Assembly: GCA_022842185.1 (NCBI GenBank)
Contig: JALHQB010000016.1
Location: forward strand, 1-64,000
Source: Acetobacteraceae bacterium
GTDB taxonomy: Bacteria; Pseudomonadota; Alphaproteobacteria; Acetobacterales; Acetobacteraceae
DNA length: 64,000 nucleotides
Reading direction: 5' to 3'
Both the position numbers and the translations under genes were made by a program. Each line of letters opens with the position of its first letter. Position 1 is the stretch's first letter. The notes beneath the pieces are model-generated. The model was not told the origin of the DNA. It did not search any database and saw nothing but the letters and a program-made list of their open reading frames with translations. Below are positions 48,090-57,394 of the stretch, piece by piece.

Positions 48090-49669
48090 CAGGCGCGCAG
48101 CACCACCGGCGGTTCGGTTCGCTGCCGCTTCACCAGCAGCTTGTTCAGCGCGTGCACATAAGCCCGGGCGGACGCCACGATGGTGTCGGTATCGGCCCCC
48201 TGCCCGTCCACCAGCTTGCCGTCTTCCTCCAGCCGCACCGTGACCCGCGCCTGGGCGTCGGTCCCGCTGGTCACCGCCTGCACGGCGTAGAGTTTCAGCG
48301 TCACCTCATGCGGGAAGGCCTGGCGCAGCGCTGCGAAGGTCGCATCCACGCCGCCATCACCGGTCGCCATGCCATCGGCGCGTTCGCCATCGACCTCGAT
48401 CGCCACCGTCGCCATCGGCTTGGTGCCCATGCCGGTCGAGACATTCAGCCCCGTCAGGCGGATGCGTTCATTGGCGCGGCCGACCTCGTCATCGACCAGG
48501 GCAGCGATGTCCTCGTCATAGACCACCTTCTTGCGGTCAGCGACGTCCTTGAAGCGCTTGAAGGCGTCGTTCAGTTGGTTGTCACCGACCTCATAGCCCA
48601 GCGTCTTCAGCCGGTCGCGGAAGGCGGCGCGGCCGGAATGCTTGCCCAGGATGATGCTGTTGGTGGTCCAGCCCACGCTCTCCGGCGTCATGATCTCGTA
48701 GGTCGCGGCATCTTTCAGCACGCCATCCTGGTGGATGCCGGATTCATGCGCGAAGGCGTTGCGCCCGACGATCGCCTTGTTGGGCTGCACGTCGAAGCCG
48801 GTGATGGTGGCCAGCAGTTTCGAGGTCCGCAAGATGCGCTGGGATCCGATGCCGGTCTTCAGATGCAGCGCGTCATGGCGCGTCTGCAGCGCCATCGCCA
48901 CTTCTTCCAGGCTGGCATTGCCGGCACGTTCGCCGATGCCGTTGATGGTGCATTCCACCTGGCGCGCGCCGGCCTGGATCGCCGCCAGCGTGTTCGCCAC
49001 CGCCAGGCCCAGATCATTGTGGTTGTGGGTCGAGAAGATGACCTTCTCCGCCCCCGGCACCTTGTTCATCAGGGTGGAGAAGATCAGCCCCATATCCGCC
49101 GGCAGCGAATACCCCACCGTGTCGGGGATGTTGATCGTGGTCGCACCGGCCTTGATCGCAGCTTCGACGCAGCGGCAGAGGAACTCCAGGTCCGAACGCG
49201 ACCCGTCCTCGGCCGACCATTCCACATCGGCGGCGTGGTTGCGGGCCAGGGTCACGCTTTCGGTGATGCGCGCCAGCACTTCATCACGCGTCATGCGCAG
49301 TTTCACGCGCATATGCAGGTCGGATGTCGCCAGCACGATGTGGATGCGCGGACGCGCAGCGAGTTTGGTGGCTTCGGCCGATGACAGGATGTCGGCGGTA
49401 TTGGCGCGCGACAGGCTGGTGATGACCGGGCCGTCCTTGCTGAACCGCTTGGCGATCGACTGCACGGATTCGAAATCGCCCGGGCTGGCGATGGCGAAGC
49501 CGGCTTCCAGCACATCGGCGCCGAGTTCGTGCAGCGCCTCGGCCATGCGCAACTTCTCCTCGAGGTTCATCGAGAAGCCGGGGCTTTGTTCCCCGTCGCG
49601 CAGCGTGGTGTCGAAGATGATGACGCGACCTTCGGGCAGGTCGCCGAAGGAGGGATGGTTGATGGCCAT
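48089..49669 (-). CDS. leuA: 2-isopropylmalate synthase
   Basis: A 526-residue enzyme condensing 2-ketoisovalerate with acetyl-CoA, the first step of leucine synthesis. The TIM barrel begins IIFDTTLRDGEQSPGFSM; FSTHNHNDLGLAVANTLAAIQAG holds the metal-binding His pair, and ECTINGIGERAGNASLEE follows. The C-terminal leucine-sensing regulatory domain (from about residue 395) is complete. AGGAAA lies upstream of ATG 49669. A leucine-rich leader peptide and hairpin precede it, so leucine supply probably controls it by attenuation as well as by feedback inhibition. Confidence 0.96.
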   Translation of the reverse strand: MAINHPSFGDLPEGRVIIFDTTLRDGEQSPGFSMNLEEKLRMAEALHELGADVLEAGFAIASPGDFESVQSIAKRFSKDGPVITSLSRANTADILSSAEATKLAARPRIHIVLATSDLHMRVKLRMTRDEVLARITESVTLARNHAADVEWSAEDGSRSDLEFLCRCVEAAIKAGATTINIPDTVGYSLPADMGLIFSTLMNKVPGAEKVIFSTHNHNDLGLAVANTLAAIQAGARQVECTINGIGERAGNASLEEVAMALQTRHDALHLKTGIGSQRILRTSKLLATITGFDVQPNKAIVGRNAFAHESGIHQDGVLKDAATYEIMTPESVGWTTNSIILGKHSGRAAFRDRLKTLGYEVGDNQLNDAFKRFKDVADRKKVVYDEDIAALVDDEVGRANERIRLTGLNVSTGMGTKPMATVAIEVDGERADGMATGDGGVDATFAALRQAFPHEVTLKLYAVQAVTSGTDAQARVTVRLEEDGKLVDGQGADTDTIVASARAYVHALNKLLVKRQRTEPPVVLRA

Positions 49670-49733
49670 GTCAGGCGTTTCCTGTTTGGCGAGAATGTGG
49701 ATGCGCGCGTTCGGTCCCAGGCCCCCCTGAGCG

Positions 49734-49756
49734 AAACCCGGCCGAGATCAGCCGGG
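49734..49756 (-). terminator. leuA attenuator hairpin
   Basis: On the minus strand CCCGGC (49756-49751) pairs with GCCGGG (49742-49737) across an 8-nt loop and is followed by TTT. It begins 2 bases after the leader-peptide stop and ends 64 bases before the leuA ATG. This is where the terminator of an amino-acid attenuator belongs, although the U run is short. Confidence 0.55.
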
Positions 49757-49758
49757 CG

Positions 49759-49869
49759 TCACGCCCAGGGGCGGATAAGTCGAAGAAGGAGGAGGCCGAG
49801 CGGGGCGCGCGCGGTGGCTGGGGCAGGAAGCCCCATCATCAGGCCGGCCGGGATGGCGCGCAGGTTCAT
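49759..49869 (-). CDS. leuA leader peptide (attenuation)
   Basis: A 36-codon open frame with ATG 49869 and stop TGA at 49761-49759. It ends in PLGLLLLRLIRPWA: leucine codons CTC, CTC, CTC, CTT, CTT and CTT within eight codons. Another three leucines lie earlier. A promoter placed 10 bp upstream would start transcription about 3 nt before this ATG, so it may be read as a leaderless mRNA, as reported for trpL in Sinorhizobium. Ribosome stalling at these codons under leucine shortage would stop the following hairpin from forming. It is read from the sequence and not recognised from a named family. Confidence 0.75.
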   Translation of the reverse strand: MNLRAIPAGLMMGLPAPATARAPLGLLLLRLIRPWA

Positions 49870-49878
49870 CGCTGGCGG

Positions 49879-49907
49879 ACATTAAGCAGGGCGCGGCGCA
49901 GCGGCAA
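49879..49907 (-). promoter_or_regulatory. leuA leader promoter
   Basis: Minus strand: TTGCCG at 49907-49902, 17 nt spacer, TAATGT at 49884-49879. The start would be near 49872, almost at the leader ATG. It lies back to back with the plus-strand Bug gene beginning at 49973. Confidence 0.55.
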
Positions 49908-49972
49908 GCGCCGATGTTGCGGGCCGCGCGGTCTGCGGGCAGGCTGCGGGCCAAGAAACACCGAGGAAACCC

Positions 49973-50941
49973 ATGCTCCGCCGGATCGCCATCACGCTTG
50001 TCGCCGGGCTGCTCGCCCTGCCCGCCGCCGCCCAGGATTGGGTGCCCGACCGCCCTGTTCGCATCATCGTCCCCTTCCCGCCCGGCGGGGCGAGCGACCT
50101 GGTCGCGCGCATCCTGGCCGACCGTGCCAGCCGGATCGGGCCACAGCCTTGGGTGGTGGAAAACCGGTCTGGCGCCAATGGGAATATCGGCATGGAGGCC
50201 GTCGCGCGCAGCACGCCGGACGGTTACACGCTCGGGCAGTGCACCATCGGCAATTGCGCCATCAATGCCGCCATCTACACGCGCATGCCGTACGACATCG
50301 AACGCGACTTGGTGCCGGTGTATTGGAGCGGCAGTGTGATGAATGTGCTCGCCGTCCATCCTTCCATTCCCGTCACAACCTTGCAGGAATTCATCACCTG
50401 GGCGCAGGCCAATCGGGGGCGGGTGAATTACGGCTCATCCGGCTTCGGGTCCTCGAACCATCTCACGCCGGAATTCCTGAACGGCCGGCTGGGGCTGGGC
50501 TTGGTGCATGTGCCCTTCCGCGGCGGCGCGCCCGCCTTGCAGGCGCTGCTGGGCAATCAGGTGCAGGTGATGATCGAGAATGTGCCGACCAAGATCCAGG
50601 CGATCCGGTCCGGTCAGATCCGCGCCATCGCCGTGACGGGCCGCCAGCGCGATCCGGCACTGCCGGACGTGCCGACCTTCGCGGAAGCCGGCGTGCCCGA
50701 CATCGTGGTCGAACCCTGGTTCGGCTTCATGGCGCCGCGCGGCACGCCGGTTGCGGCCGTCAATGCGTTGAACCGCATCCTGAACGAGGCGAATGCGGAC
50801 CCCGAGGTCCAGCGCCGCCTGCGCGACCTTGGCGTGCGCCCCGAAGGCGGATCGCCGGAGCGCTTCGCGGAGCATGTGCGGTCCGAGGTCGCGCTGTGGC
50901 GGGACGTTGTCGAGCGCAACTCGATCGAAAAGATCAACTGA
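49973..50941 (+). CDS. Bug/TctC-family periplasmic solute receptor
   Basis: A 322-residue binding protein with a signal peptide (RRIAITLVAGLLALPAAAQD) and the motifs DRPVRIIVPFPPGGASDLVARI and NRSGANGNIGMEAVARSTPDG. It starts at ATG 49973, with GAGGAAA upstream. It stands alone, divergent from leuA and convergent with the deacetylase gene. There are no TctA/B genes. It is the third orphan receptor here, and its ligand is unknown. Confidence 0.92.
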   Translation: MLRRIAITLVAGLLALPAAAQDWVPDRPVRIIVPFPPGGASDLVARILADRASRIGPQPWVVENRSGANGNIGMEAVARSTPDGYTLGQCTIGNCAINAAIYTRMPYDIERDLVPVYWSGSVMNVLAVHPSIPVTTLQEFITWAQANRGRVNYGSSGFGSSNHLTPEFLNGRLGLGLVHVPFRGGAPALQALLGNQVQVMIENVPTKIQAIRSGQIRAIAVTGRQRDPALPDVPTFAEAGVPDIVVEPWFGFMAPRGTPVAAVNALNRILNEANADPEVQRRLRDLGVRPEGGSPERFAEHVRSEVALWRDVVERNSIEKIN

Positions 50942-50953
50942 GCATCGCGGTTT

Positions 50954-50979
50954 GCGCCTGACTGGATGCGGTCAGGCGC
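50954..50979. terminator. bidirectional terminator-like hairpin
   Basis: GCGCCTGAC (50954-50962) and GTCAGGCGC (50971-50979) form a perfect 9-bp stem with an 8-nt loop between two convergent genes. A second 9-bp stem, 50994-51002 with 51008-51016, lies in the last codons of the deacetylase gene. No long T run follows on either strand. Confidence 0.5.
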
Positions 50980-50987
50980 GATCGGCT

Positions 50988-51914
50988 CTACCCGGTGGGC
51001 GGGTGCTCCGCCCACCAATGCCGCGCGATATCGGCGCGGCGGCAGACCCAGACATCCTTCTCCCGCGCCACGCGGGCCAGGAATCGGTGCAGCGCCGCCG
51101 CCCGCCCGGGGCGGCCGACCATGCGGCAATGCAGCCCGACCGACATCATCTTCGGGCTGCCGTCGCGCCCTTCGGCCAGCAGCACCTCGAACGCATCCGT
51201 CAGGTGGCGTTCCCAGCCGGCAGGGTCGCCGAAGCCAGGCGGCACCGCATATTTCATGTCGTTGTTATCGAGCGTGTAGGGAATGATGAGCTGCGGCTTG
51301 CCCGCCACCGTGACGTAGTGCGGCAGGTCGTCATCATAGGCATCGCTGTCGTACAGAAACCCGCCATGTTCCGAGACGAGGCGGCGCGTATTGGGGCTGA
51401 TGCGGCCGGTGTACCAGCCGACCGGGCGGGTGCCGGTCAGGCGCTCGATGGTCTCGACGCAGCGGGCGATCTCGGCGCGCTCGGTCGCCTCATCCACCGC
51501 GTGGTAGTCGATCCAGCGCCAGCCATGGGACGCGATTTCGTGCCCCGCGGCGGCGAATGCGCGCGCGGCGTCCGGGTTCAGTTCCAGCGCTCGGCCAACG
51601 CCATAGATGGTCAGCGGAAAATCATGCGCTGCGAAGGCGCGCAGCACGCGCCAGACACCCGCCCGCGCGCCGTAGTCGAATTGTGATTCCACCGTGCGGT
51701 TGCGCTCACCCAGGATCGGTGAGCCGCCGGGTACCTCATGCAGGTACAACTCGCTGCCGGCATCGCCGTTGAGGACCGTGTTCTCGCCCCCTTCCTCGTA
51801 GTTCAGCACGAAGGACATCGCGAGCTTCGCCTCGCCCGGCCATCGCGGGTCGGGCGGGTTGGGGCCGTAGCCCTTGAAGTCACGGGGATAGAAGGTCTTG
51901 GGGTCGGGGATCAT
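50988..51914 (-). CDS. puuE: polysaccharide-deacetylase-fold allantoinase (PuuE type)
   Basis: A 308-residue NodB-fold hydrolase of the PuuE family, metal-independent allantoinases acting in purine (ureide) breakdown. FVLNYEEGGENTVLNGD and GWRWIDYHAVDEATERAEI are PuuE features, as are HEIASHGWRW and SVGLHCRMVGRPGRAAALHRFL. No allantoicase, uricase or ureidoglycolate genes are near, so the role in allantoin use is by family only. It is cytoplasmic, with no signal peptide. Confidence 0.87.
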   Translation of the reverse strand: MIPDPKTFYPRDFKGYGPNPPDPRWPGEAKLAMSFVLNYEEGGENTVLNGDAGSELYLHEVPGGSPILGERNRTVESQFDYGARAGVWRVLRAFAAHDFPLTIYGVGRALELNPDAARAFAAAGHEIASHGWRWIDYHAVDEATERAEIARCVETIERLTGTRPVGWYTGRISPNTRRLVSEHGGFLYDSDAYDDDLPHYVTVAGKPQLIIPYTLDNNDMKYAVPPGFGDPAGWERHLTDAFEVLLAEGRDGSPKMMSVGLHCRMVGRPGRAAALHRFLARVAREKDVWVCRRADIARHWWAEHPPTG

Positions 51915-51947
51915 GGCGGCAAGAGTGGCCGGCCAATCCCGCCCCGG

Positions 51948-53018
51948 TCAACGCGGCGGCAGCGTCCCGTGAACAAGCGCCTGTATGAACCCGAGCTTGC
52001 CCACGACCGTGGGCGACAGAACGAAGGGGTAGAGGTCCGGCACGCCCATGCTGCGGTTCAGGCTGTTGACCGCGATGGTCAGCGGTACCCAGGCATCGAT
52101 CAGCGCTTCGATATTCGTGCTGGCATGGGGGTCGAAGCCGACCACCGAGGTCAGGCTGCCGGATTGGTCGGTCTGTGGCGCGATGTTCAGGCCGAGCGAC
52201 CCTGCCATCTCCAGCGTATCAACCATGTGCAGGTAATGCGCCCAGGTCTCGGCGAAATCCTCCCACGGGTGGCAGGACGCATAGGTGCTGACGAAATGCT
52301 GCTGCCAGTCGGGTGGCGGACCCTGCTGGTAGTTGCGCTGGAGCGCCTGATCGTAATCCTCGCTGTCATCACCGAAGACGTCACGGCAGGCATCGATCTG
52401 GCCGCCGTCACGCACCAGGCGGTCCCAGAAATAATGGCCGGATTCGTGGCGGAAATGGCCAAGCAGCGTCCGGTAAGGCTCCCCCATGGCGGTGCGGCGT
52501 TTCACGCGCTCGGCGTCATCGGCCTCGGCCAGGGCGATGGTGATGAGGCCGTCATCATGGCTGGTCATCACGCGCTGCGCGGCGCCGGGCATGTCGGCCA
52601 GGATATCGAAGGCCAGGCCGTGCTCGGGGTCCTCCGCGAGGGAACTCATCGGCAGGTTCAGGCGCACGAAACTGTAGAAGGCGCGGTGCTTGGCGGCCTC
52701 GATCTTCTGCCACAGGACGCGGTTGGTCGGATCGGACAGGTCTGGAATGACGCGGTTGTGGCGGCAAGCGAGGCAATGCGTATCCGGGCCATCGGCCGGG
52801 ACCAGCCAGTTGCAGTTGTTCTGCTCGGCATTGTCGCAGCGGCGCACCGACCAATCATTCGCGGCGGCGGGCCTGAACACGCCATCTGCATCCAACGGTT
52901 CCAGCGCGGATAGCGCATTGATCTCCGGCAGGTATCCGAGTTCAGCGCCGCATTGTTCGCAGCGCGTATTTTCGAAGTGCAGCACTTGGCCGCAGTTCTG
53001 ACAGGAAAAGAGACGCAT
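51948..53018 (-). CDS. zinc-ribbon putative metallopeptidase
   Basis: A 356-residue protein. The N-terminal zinc ribbon has Cys6-x2-Cys9 and Cys20-x2-Cys23; a second set, Cys61, Cys69, Cys82, Cys85, may bind another metal. The gluzincin-like motif HESGH (191-195) lies in LLGHFRHESGHYFWDRLV, with a downstream acidic helix in PWEDFAETWAHYLHMVDTLE. It matches the family of uncharacterised zinc-ribbon/zinc-binding peptidases (Peptidase_Mx-like). ATG 53018 has GGAA upstream; no signal peptide is present. Its substrate is unknown. Confidence 0.85.
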   Translation of the reverse strand: MRLFSCQNCGQVLHFENTRCEQCGAELGYLPEINALSALEPLDADGVFRPAAANDWSVRRCDNAEQNNCNWLVPADGPDTHCLACRHNRVIPDLSDPTNRVLWQKIEAAKHRAFYSFVRLNLPMSSLAEDPEHGLAFDILADMPGAAQRVMTSHDDGLITIALAEADDAERVKRRTAMGEPYRTLLGHFRHESGHYFWDRLVRDGGQIDACRDVFGDDSEDYDQALQRNYQQGPPPDWQQHFVSTYASCHPWEDFAETWAHYLHMVDTLEMAGSLGLNIAPQTDQSGSLTSVVGFDPHASTNIEALIDAWVPLTIAVNSLNRSMGVPDLYPFVLSPTVVGKLGFIQALVHGTLPPR

Positions 53019-53109
53019 GGGAGGTTCCGAATTCGGGTTCCACGCACAACGCCTGACATAAACAAAAGTTGCGCGGGGCGAGCATTGTGGCCCGCCCCGC
53101 ATGCGGACG

Positions 53110-54444
53110 TCACGCCGCCAATGGCCGCGTCAGGGTCTTGGCCCGCATCGCCCAGCCCTGCGCCACCGGACTGCCCTCCTTGGCCGCCAGCCGCTCGGCC
53201 ACCATCGCCTCGGCCATCGGCGCGTCGCCGGCGCGGATCGCCGCTTCGCACAGCGTCCAGGACAAGACGTCGCGCTGCGCGTGGCTGCCGCCGAAGCGGT
53301 TGGCGATGCCGCGCGTCGGCAGGATGTGACGCACCGCTGCGCCGTAGTCTCCCTGCCCGAAGGCCGCGAGGCCACGCGCCAGCGGCAGCCCCACGTCGCG
53401 CGACATCATGGCGTTGGTCCCCCGCCCGGACGCCGCCCGTTCCAGCGTCTCGATCGTCGCCTGCTGCGCGGCGCGATCGCCGCTTGCGACGAAGGCCATC
53501 ATCGCGTGCACATCATTGAAGGCGTAGACGCCGTGGGACATGCGCGCGCCCCAGGGCTGCTGCAACAGCGACCACCGGTCGCCCACATCATGTCCGAGCA
53601 CCCACAGCCGCCACAGCAGCGCCGAACCGTCGATCGCCTCCAACGCCTGGCCGAAGCCGCCGGCCGAGACGCGTTCATCGAAGAGGCACAGAGCGCCGGG
53701 GATGTCGCCCTGGTCGATACAGAACAGCGCCAGGTGCCACCAATTATGGTAAGCAAACATGCTGTCGGGCGACCAGCCCGGCGCGGTGGCCCGCATGAAG
53801 GCGGCCCCTTCCGCCGGGCGCCCCTGCATTTCCATCACATGCGCGACGGCATGCGCGGCCCAACCGTCGCGCGGGTCGAGTGCGATGGCCTCGCGCCCGG
53901 CGGCTTCGGCCTGCGCGTAGTCGCCGCATTCCTCCAGTCCGAAGGCGTGCATCCCCCGCAGGTAGCCATAGCCCGGCATGTCGCGATGCCAGCTTGGCAG
54001 CACCCGCGCGACGCGGTCGCGCAACATCTGCGACTGGCCCATGAAGAAATCGCCAAGCTGCGCGAACTGCACCGCGAGCAGGTCCGTTGGATGCGCGATG
54101 GCGATGCCGCCCCAGGTCTCGGTCGCCGCGGCGAGGTCGCCATCCGCCCAGCGCCGCACCGCGGCGACGTAGGCCCGTTCGCGGGCATTGCCCCGCGGGG
54201 CCAGCGCTTTGGCCAGCGCGAGGCTCCGCTGCACCTCCGCCTCGAAAGCCTTGTCCGTCGTGGTGGCGAAGACGCTGGCGCGCAACGCATGCGCCATCAC
54301 GCAATCCGGCTGTTCGGCAAGCAGCGCGTCGAGCTCGCCGACCGGATCGGCCTGGTAGATGTGGAACTTGCCGATCGCGACATCGAGCCGACGCGCAGCG
54401 TCGGCGGTGCAGGTGAGCGGGTTGCCCCGAAGATCCGTGGTCAT
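53110..54444 (-). CDS. TTC38-like tetratricopeptide-repeat protein
   Basis: The protein (444 residues) is all-helical with TPR-like repeats: DAARRLDVAIGKFHIYQADPVGELDALLAEQPDC and PGYGYLRGMHAFGLEECGDYAQAEAAGREAIALDPRDGWAAHAVAHVMEMQGR are TTC38 family hallmarks. There is no enzyme motif; the family is of unknown molecular function. I start at ATG 54444 after GAAAGGA. It is divergent from a TetR gene, with a palindrome between, so TetR may control it. Confidence 0.85.
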   Translation of the reverse strand: MTTDLRGNPLTCTADAARRLDVAIGKFHIYQADPVGELDALLAEQPDCVMAHALRASVFATTTDKAFEAEVQRSLALAKALAPRGNARERAYVAAVRRWADGDLAAATETWGGIAIAHPTDLLAVQFAQLGDFFMGQSQMLRDRVARVLPSWHRDMPGYGYLRGMHAFGLEECGDYAQAEAAGREAIALDPRDGWAAHAVAHVMEMQGRPAEGAAFMRATAPGWSPDSMFAYHNWWHLALFCIDQGDIPGALCLFDERVSAGGFGQALEAIDGSALLWRLWVLGHDVGDRWSLLQQPWGARMSHGVYAFNDVHAMMAFVASGDRAAQQATIETLERAASGRGTNAMMSRDVGLPLARGLAAFGQGDYGAAVRHILPTRGIANRFGGSHAQRDVLSWTLCEAAIRAGDAPMAEAMVAERLAAKEGSPVAQGWAMRAKTLTRPLAA

Positions 54445-54615
54445 GGTGGTGATCCTTTCCGTCCTTGATGGTGGCGGTGGTGTCGCCCCGATTGGCCCGT
54501 GGTCTCTACTCGTCCTGTGGTGCGGTTGATCGTTCTTTTGGAAATGACTGGATTTCAAGGTGTTGGCGATGCTTCGGCGGTGACCAAACCCTTCGAGAGT
54601 GATTCGGCGCACAAG

Positions 54616-54629
54616 GCAGGTGCACCTGC
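54616..54629. promoter_or_regulatory. perfect 14-bp palindrome, TetR operator candidate
   Basis: GCAGGTGCACCTGC is fully self-complementary and ends 14 bp before the tetR ATG, within the 199-bp divergent interval. Its position suits autorepression by the TetR protein and perhaps control of the TTC38-like gene. Nothing else is notable in 54445-54615. Confidence 0.55.
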
Positions 54630-54643
54630 GGTACAGTCATGCC

Positions 54644-55273
54644 ATGAGCGCAACCACCCTGAAGCGGGAAAGCGCCCGCGAGAAGATCCTGGACCTGGCC
54701 GAGGCCGCCGTCCTGCAAAAGGGCTTCGGCGCGACTTCGATCGAGGAGTTGATCGTCGGCGTCGGCATCTCGAAAAGCGGCTTCTTCTACCACTTCCCGG
54801 ACAAGGGCGAACTCGCGAAGGCGCTGCTGCTGCGCTACATCGAACGCGACCGGGTGATCCTCGACGAGCTGTTCGCCCGTGCGGATGAGTTGAATGACGA
54901 TCCGCTGCACGGCTTCCTCGTCGCGCTGAAACTGTTCGCCGACATGATGGCCGCAATGACCGAGGTGCATCCGGGCTGCATGGTCGCCTCGGTCTGCTAC
55001 CAGGAACAGTTGTTCGATCGTGAGGTGCGCGAGTTGGCGCGCGACGCCGCGCTGGCCTGGCGGGTGCGGTTCCGCGAAAGGCTGGACGCCATCGTGGCGC
55101 GCTATCCGCCCAAGGTCGCCGTCGATCTGGGCGACCTCGCCGACATGCTGACGGTGATCATCGATGGCGGCATCACCATCTCCCGCGTCACGCGCGATCC
55201 TGTGCTGCTGGCGCGGCAGGTGGTGCTGTACCGCGCCTTCGTGCGGTCGGTGTTCCTGGGCGCACCTCCGTAG
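54644..55273 (+). CDS. TetR-family transcriptional regulator
   Basis: A 209-residue TetR protein. The helix-turn-helix is SAREKILDLAEAAVLQKGFGATSIEELIVGVGISKSGFFYHFPDKGELAKALL at residues 9-62. The C-terminal helical ligand domain includes LKLFADMMAAMTEVHPGCMVASVCYQEQL, of the AcuR/YjgJ-like type. I start at ATG 54644, after the palindrome. The likely target is itself and the divergent TTC38-like gene. Confidence 0.92.
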   Translation: MSATTLKRESAREKILDLAEAAVLQKGFGATSIEELIVGVGISKSGFFYHFPDKGELAKALLLRYIERDRVILDELFARADELNDDPLHGFLVALKLFADMMAAMTEVHPGCMVASVCYQEQLFDREVRELARDAALAWRVRFRERLDAIVARYPPKVAVDLGDLADMLTVIIDGGITISRVTRDPVLLARQVVLYRAFVRSVFLGAPP

Positions 55274-55313
55274 CCGGGCGGGTCGCCCGGGCGGAACGGC
55301 ATCGCGACGCCCG

Positions 55314-55802
55314 CTATCCAGGCGCAGGCAGGTCGCGCACGAGTTCCACGGCATAGGTGCGGAACCCGGCGCGGCGGTACGTGCGCTCCGCCCGGTCATT
55401 GCCGGCAAGCACTCCGATATGCAGGCGGCGGCAGCCCGCCTTGACGGCATGTGCCTCCGCCACGGCAAGCATGGCGCGAAAGGCGCCCTGGCCTCGCCAG
55501 GCCTCCTGCACGAAGGCGTCAGCGACCCAGGCTTCATGCCGATACGCCGATGCGAGATAGGGGGGCGCGGCGTCGATTGTCAGGACGAGGTGTCCGACAG
55601 CGCGCCCCGCGGCCTCGGCCACCAGTATCAGGCCGGTGTCGCCGACGCGCCGCGCGAAATGGTCGAGCGCTGCGACAGCACTGGCTTCGTCCAGGGCGCG
55701 ATCCTGCGAGAACGCCTGCTCGAACCGATTGAGCGCGATGGTGTGGTCGAGCAGGACAGGACGGTCGGCCTCCCCCGCCGATCTGACGAGGAAGGCCGCC
55801 AT
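55314..55802 (-). CDS. GNAT-family N-acetyltransferase
   Basis: A 162-residue single GNAT domain: AGRAVGHLVLTIDAAPPYL, VADAFVQEAWRGQGAFRAMLAVAEAHAVKAGCRRLHIGV (motif A with R/QGxGA-type CoA loop), and NDRAERTYRRAGFRTYAVELVRDL. It lies 4 nt behind ilvC and is probably cotranscribed with it. Its substrate is unknown; there is no reason to link it to branched-chain synthesis beyond position. Confidence 0.88.
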   Translation of the reverse strand: MAAFLVRSAGEADRPVLLDHTIALNRFEQAFSQDRALDEASAVAALDHFARRVGDTGLILVAEAAGRAVGHLVLTIDAAPPYLASAYRHEAWVADAFVQEAWRGQGAFRAMLAVAEAHAVKAGCRRLHIGVLAGNDRAERTYRRAGFRTYAVELVRDLPAPG

Positions 55803-55806
55803 GGCG

Positions 55807-56853
<1,047 letters not shown>

Positions 56854-56863
56854 TCAAACAAAC

Positions 56864-57382
56864 TCAATTGATGCCGCGCGGTCCCCGCGCGATCGCCACC
56901 GCACCCGTCCGCGACACTTCCACCAGCCCGATGGGCCGCATCAGCGCGCAGAAGGCGTCGATCTTGTCGGCATTGCCGGTCATCTCGAAGACGAAGCTCT
57001 CGACCGTCGCATCCACCACACGGGCGCGGAAGGCATCGGCCAGGCGCAATGCCTCCATCCGGAGTTCGCCCTTGCCCACCACCTTGATCAGCGCCAGTTC
57101 GCGCGTCAGGTGCGGGCCTTCCAGCGTCAGGTCGGACACCTTGTGCACCGGCACCAGCCGGTCCAGCTGCGCCTTGATCTGCTCGATCACCATCTCGGTG
57201 CCGCTGGTGACGATGGTGATGCGGGAAATCCGCCCCGTCTCATCCACCGGCGCGACCGTCAAACTGTCGATGTTGTAGCCACGGCCGCTGAACAGCCCGA
57301 CCACGCGGGCGAGGATGCCCGGCTCGTTTTCCACCAACACGGCAATGGTCGCCGCGCGGGGCGCGTTCGCAAATTCCGACAT
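56864..57382 (-). CDS. ilvN: acetolactate synthase small (regulatory) subunit
   Basis: The protein (172 residues) has an N-terminal ACT domain (TIAVLVENEPGILARVVGLFSGRGYNIDSLTVAPVDE) that senses valine, and a C-terminal half (ELALIKVVGKGELRMEALRLADAFRARVVD). It activates and gives feedback control to IlvB. It lies 12 nt after ilvB. Confidence 0.96.
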   Translation of the reverse strand: MSEFANAPRAATIAVLVENEPGILARVVGLFSGRGYNIDSLTVAPVDETGRISRITIVTSGTEMVIEQIKAQLDRLVPVHKVSDLTLEGPHLTRELALIKVVGKGELRMEALRLADAFRARVVDATVESFVFEMTGNADKIDAFCALMRPIGLVEVSRTGAVAIARGPRGIN

Positions 57383-57394
57383 GATACGCGCCCC

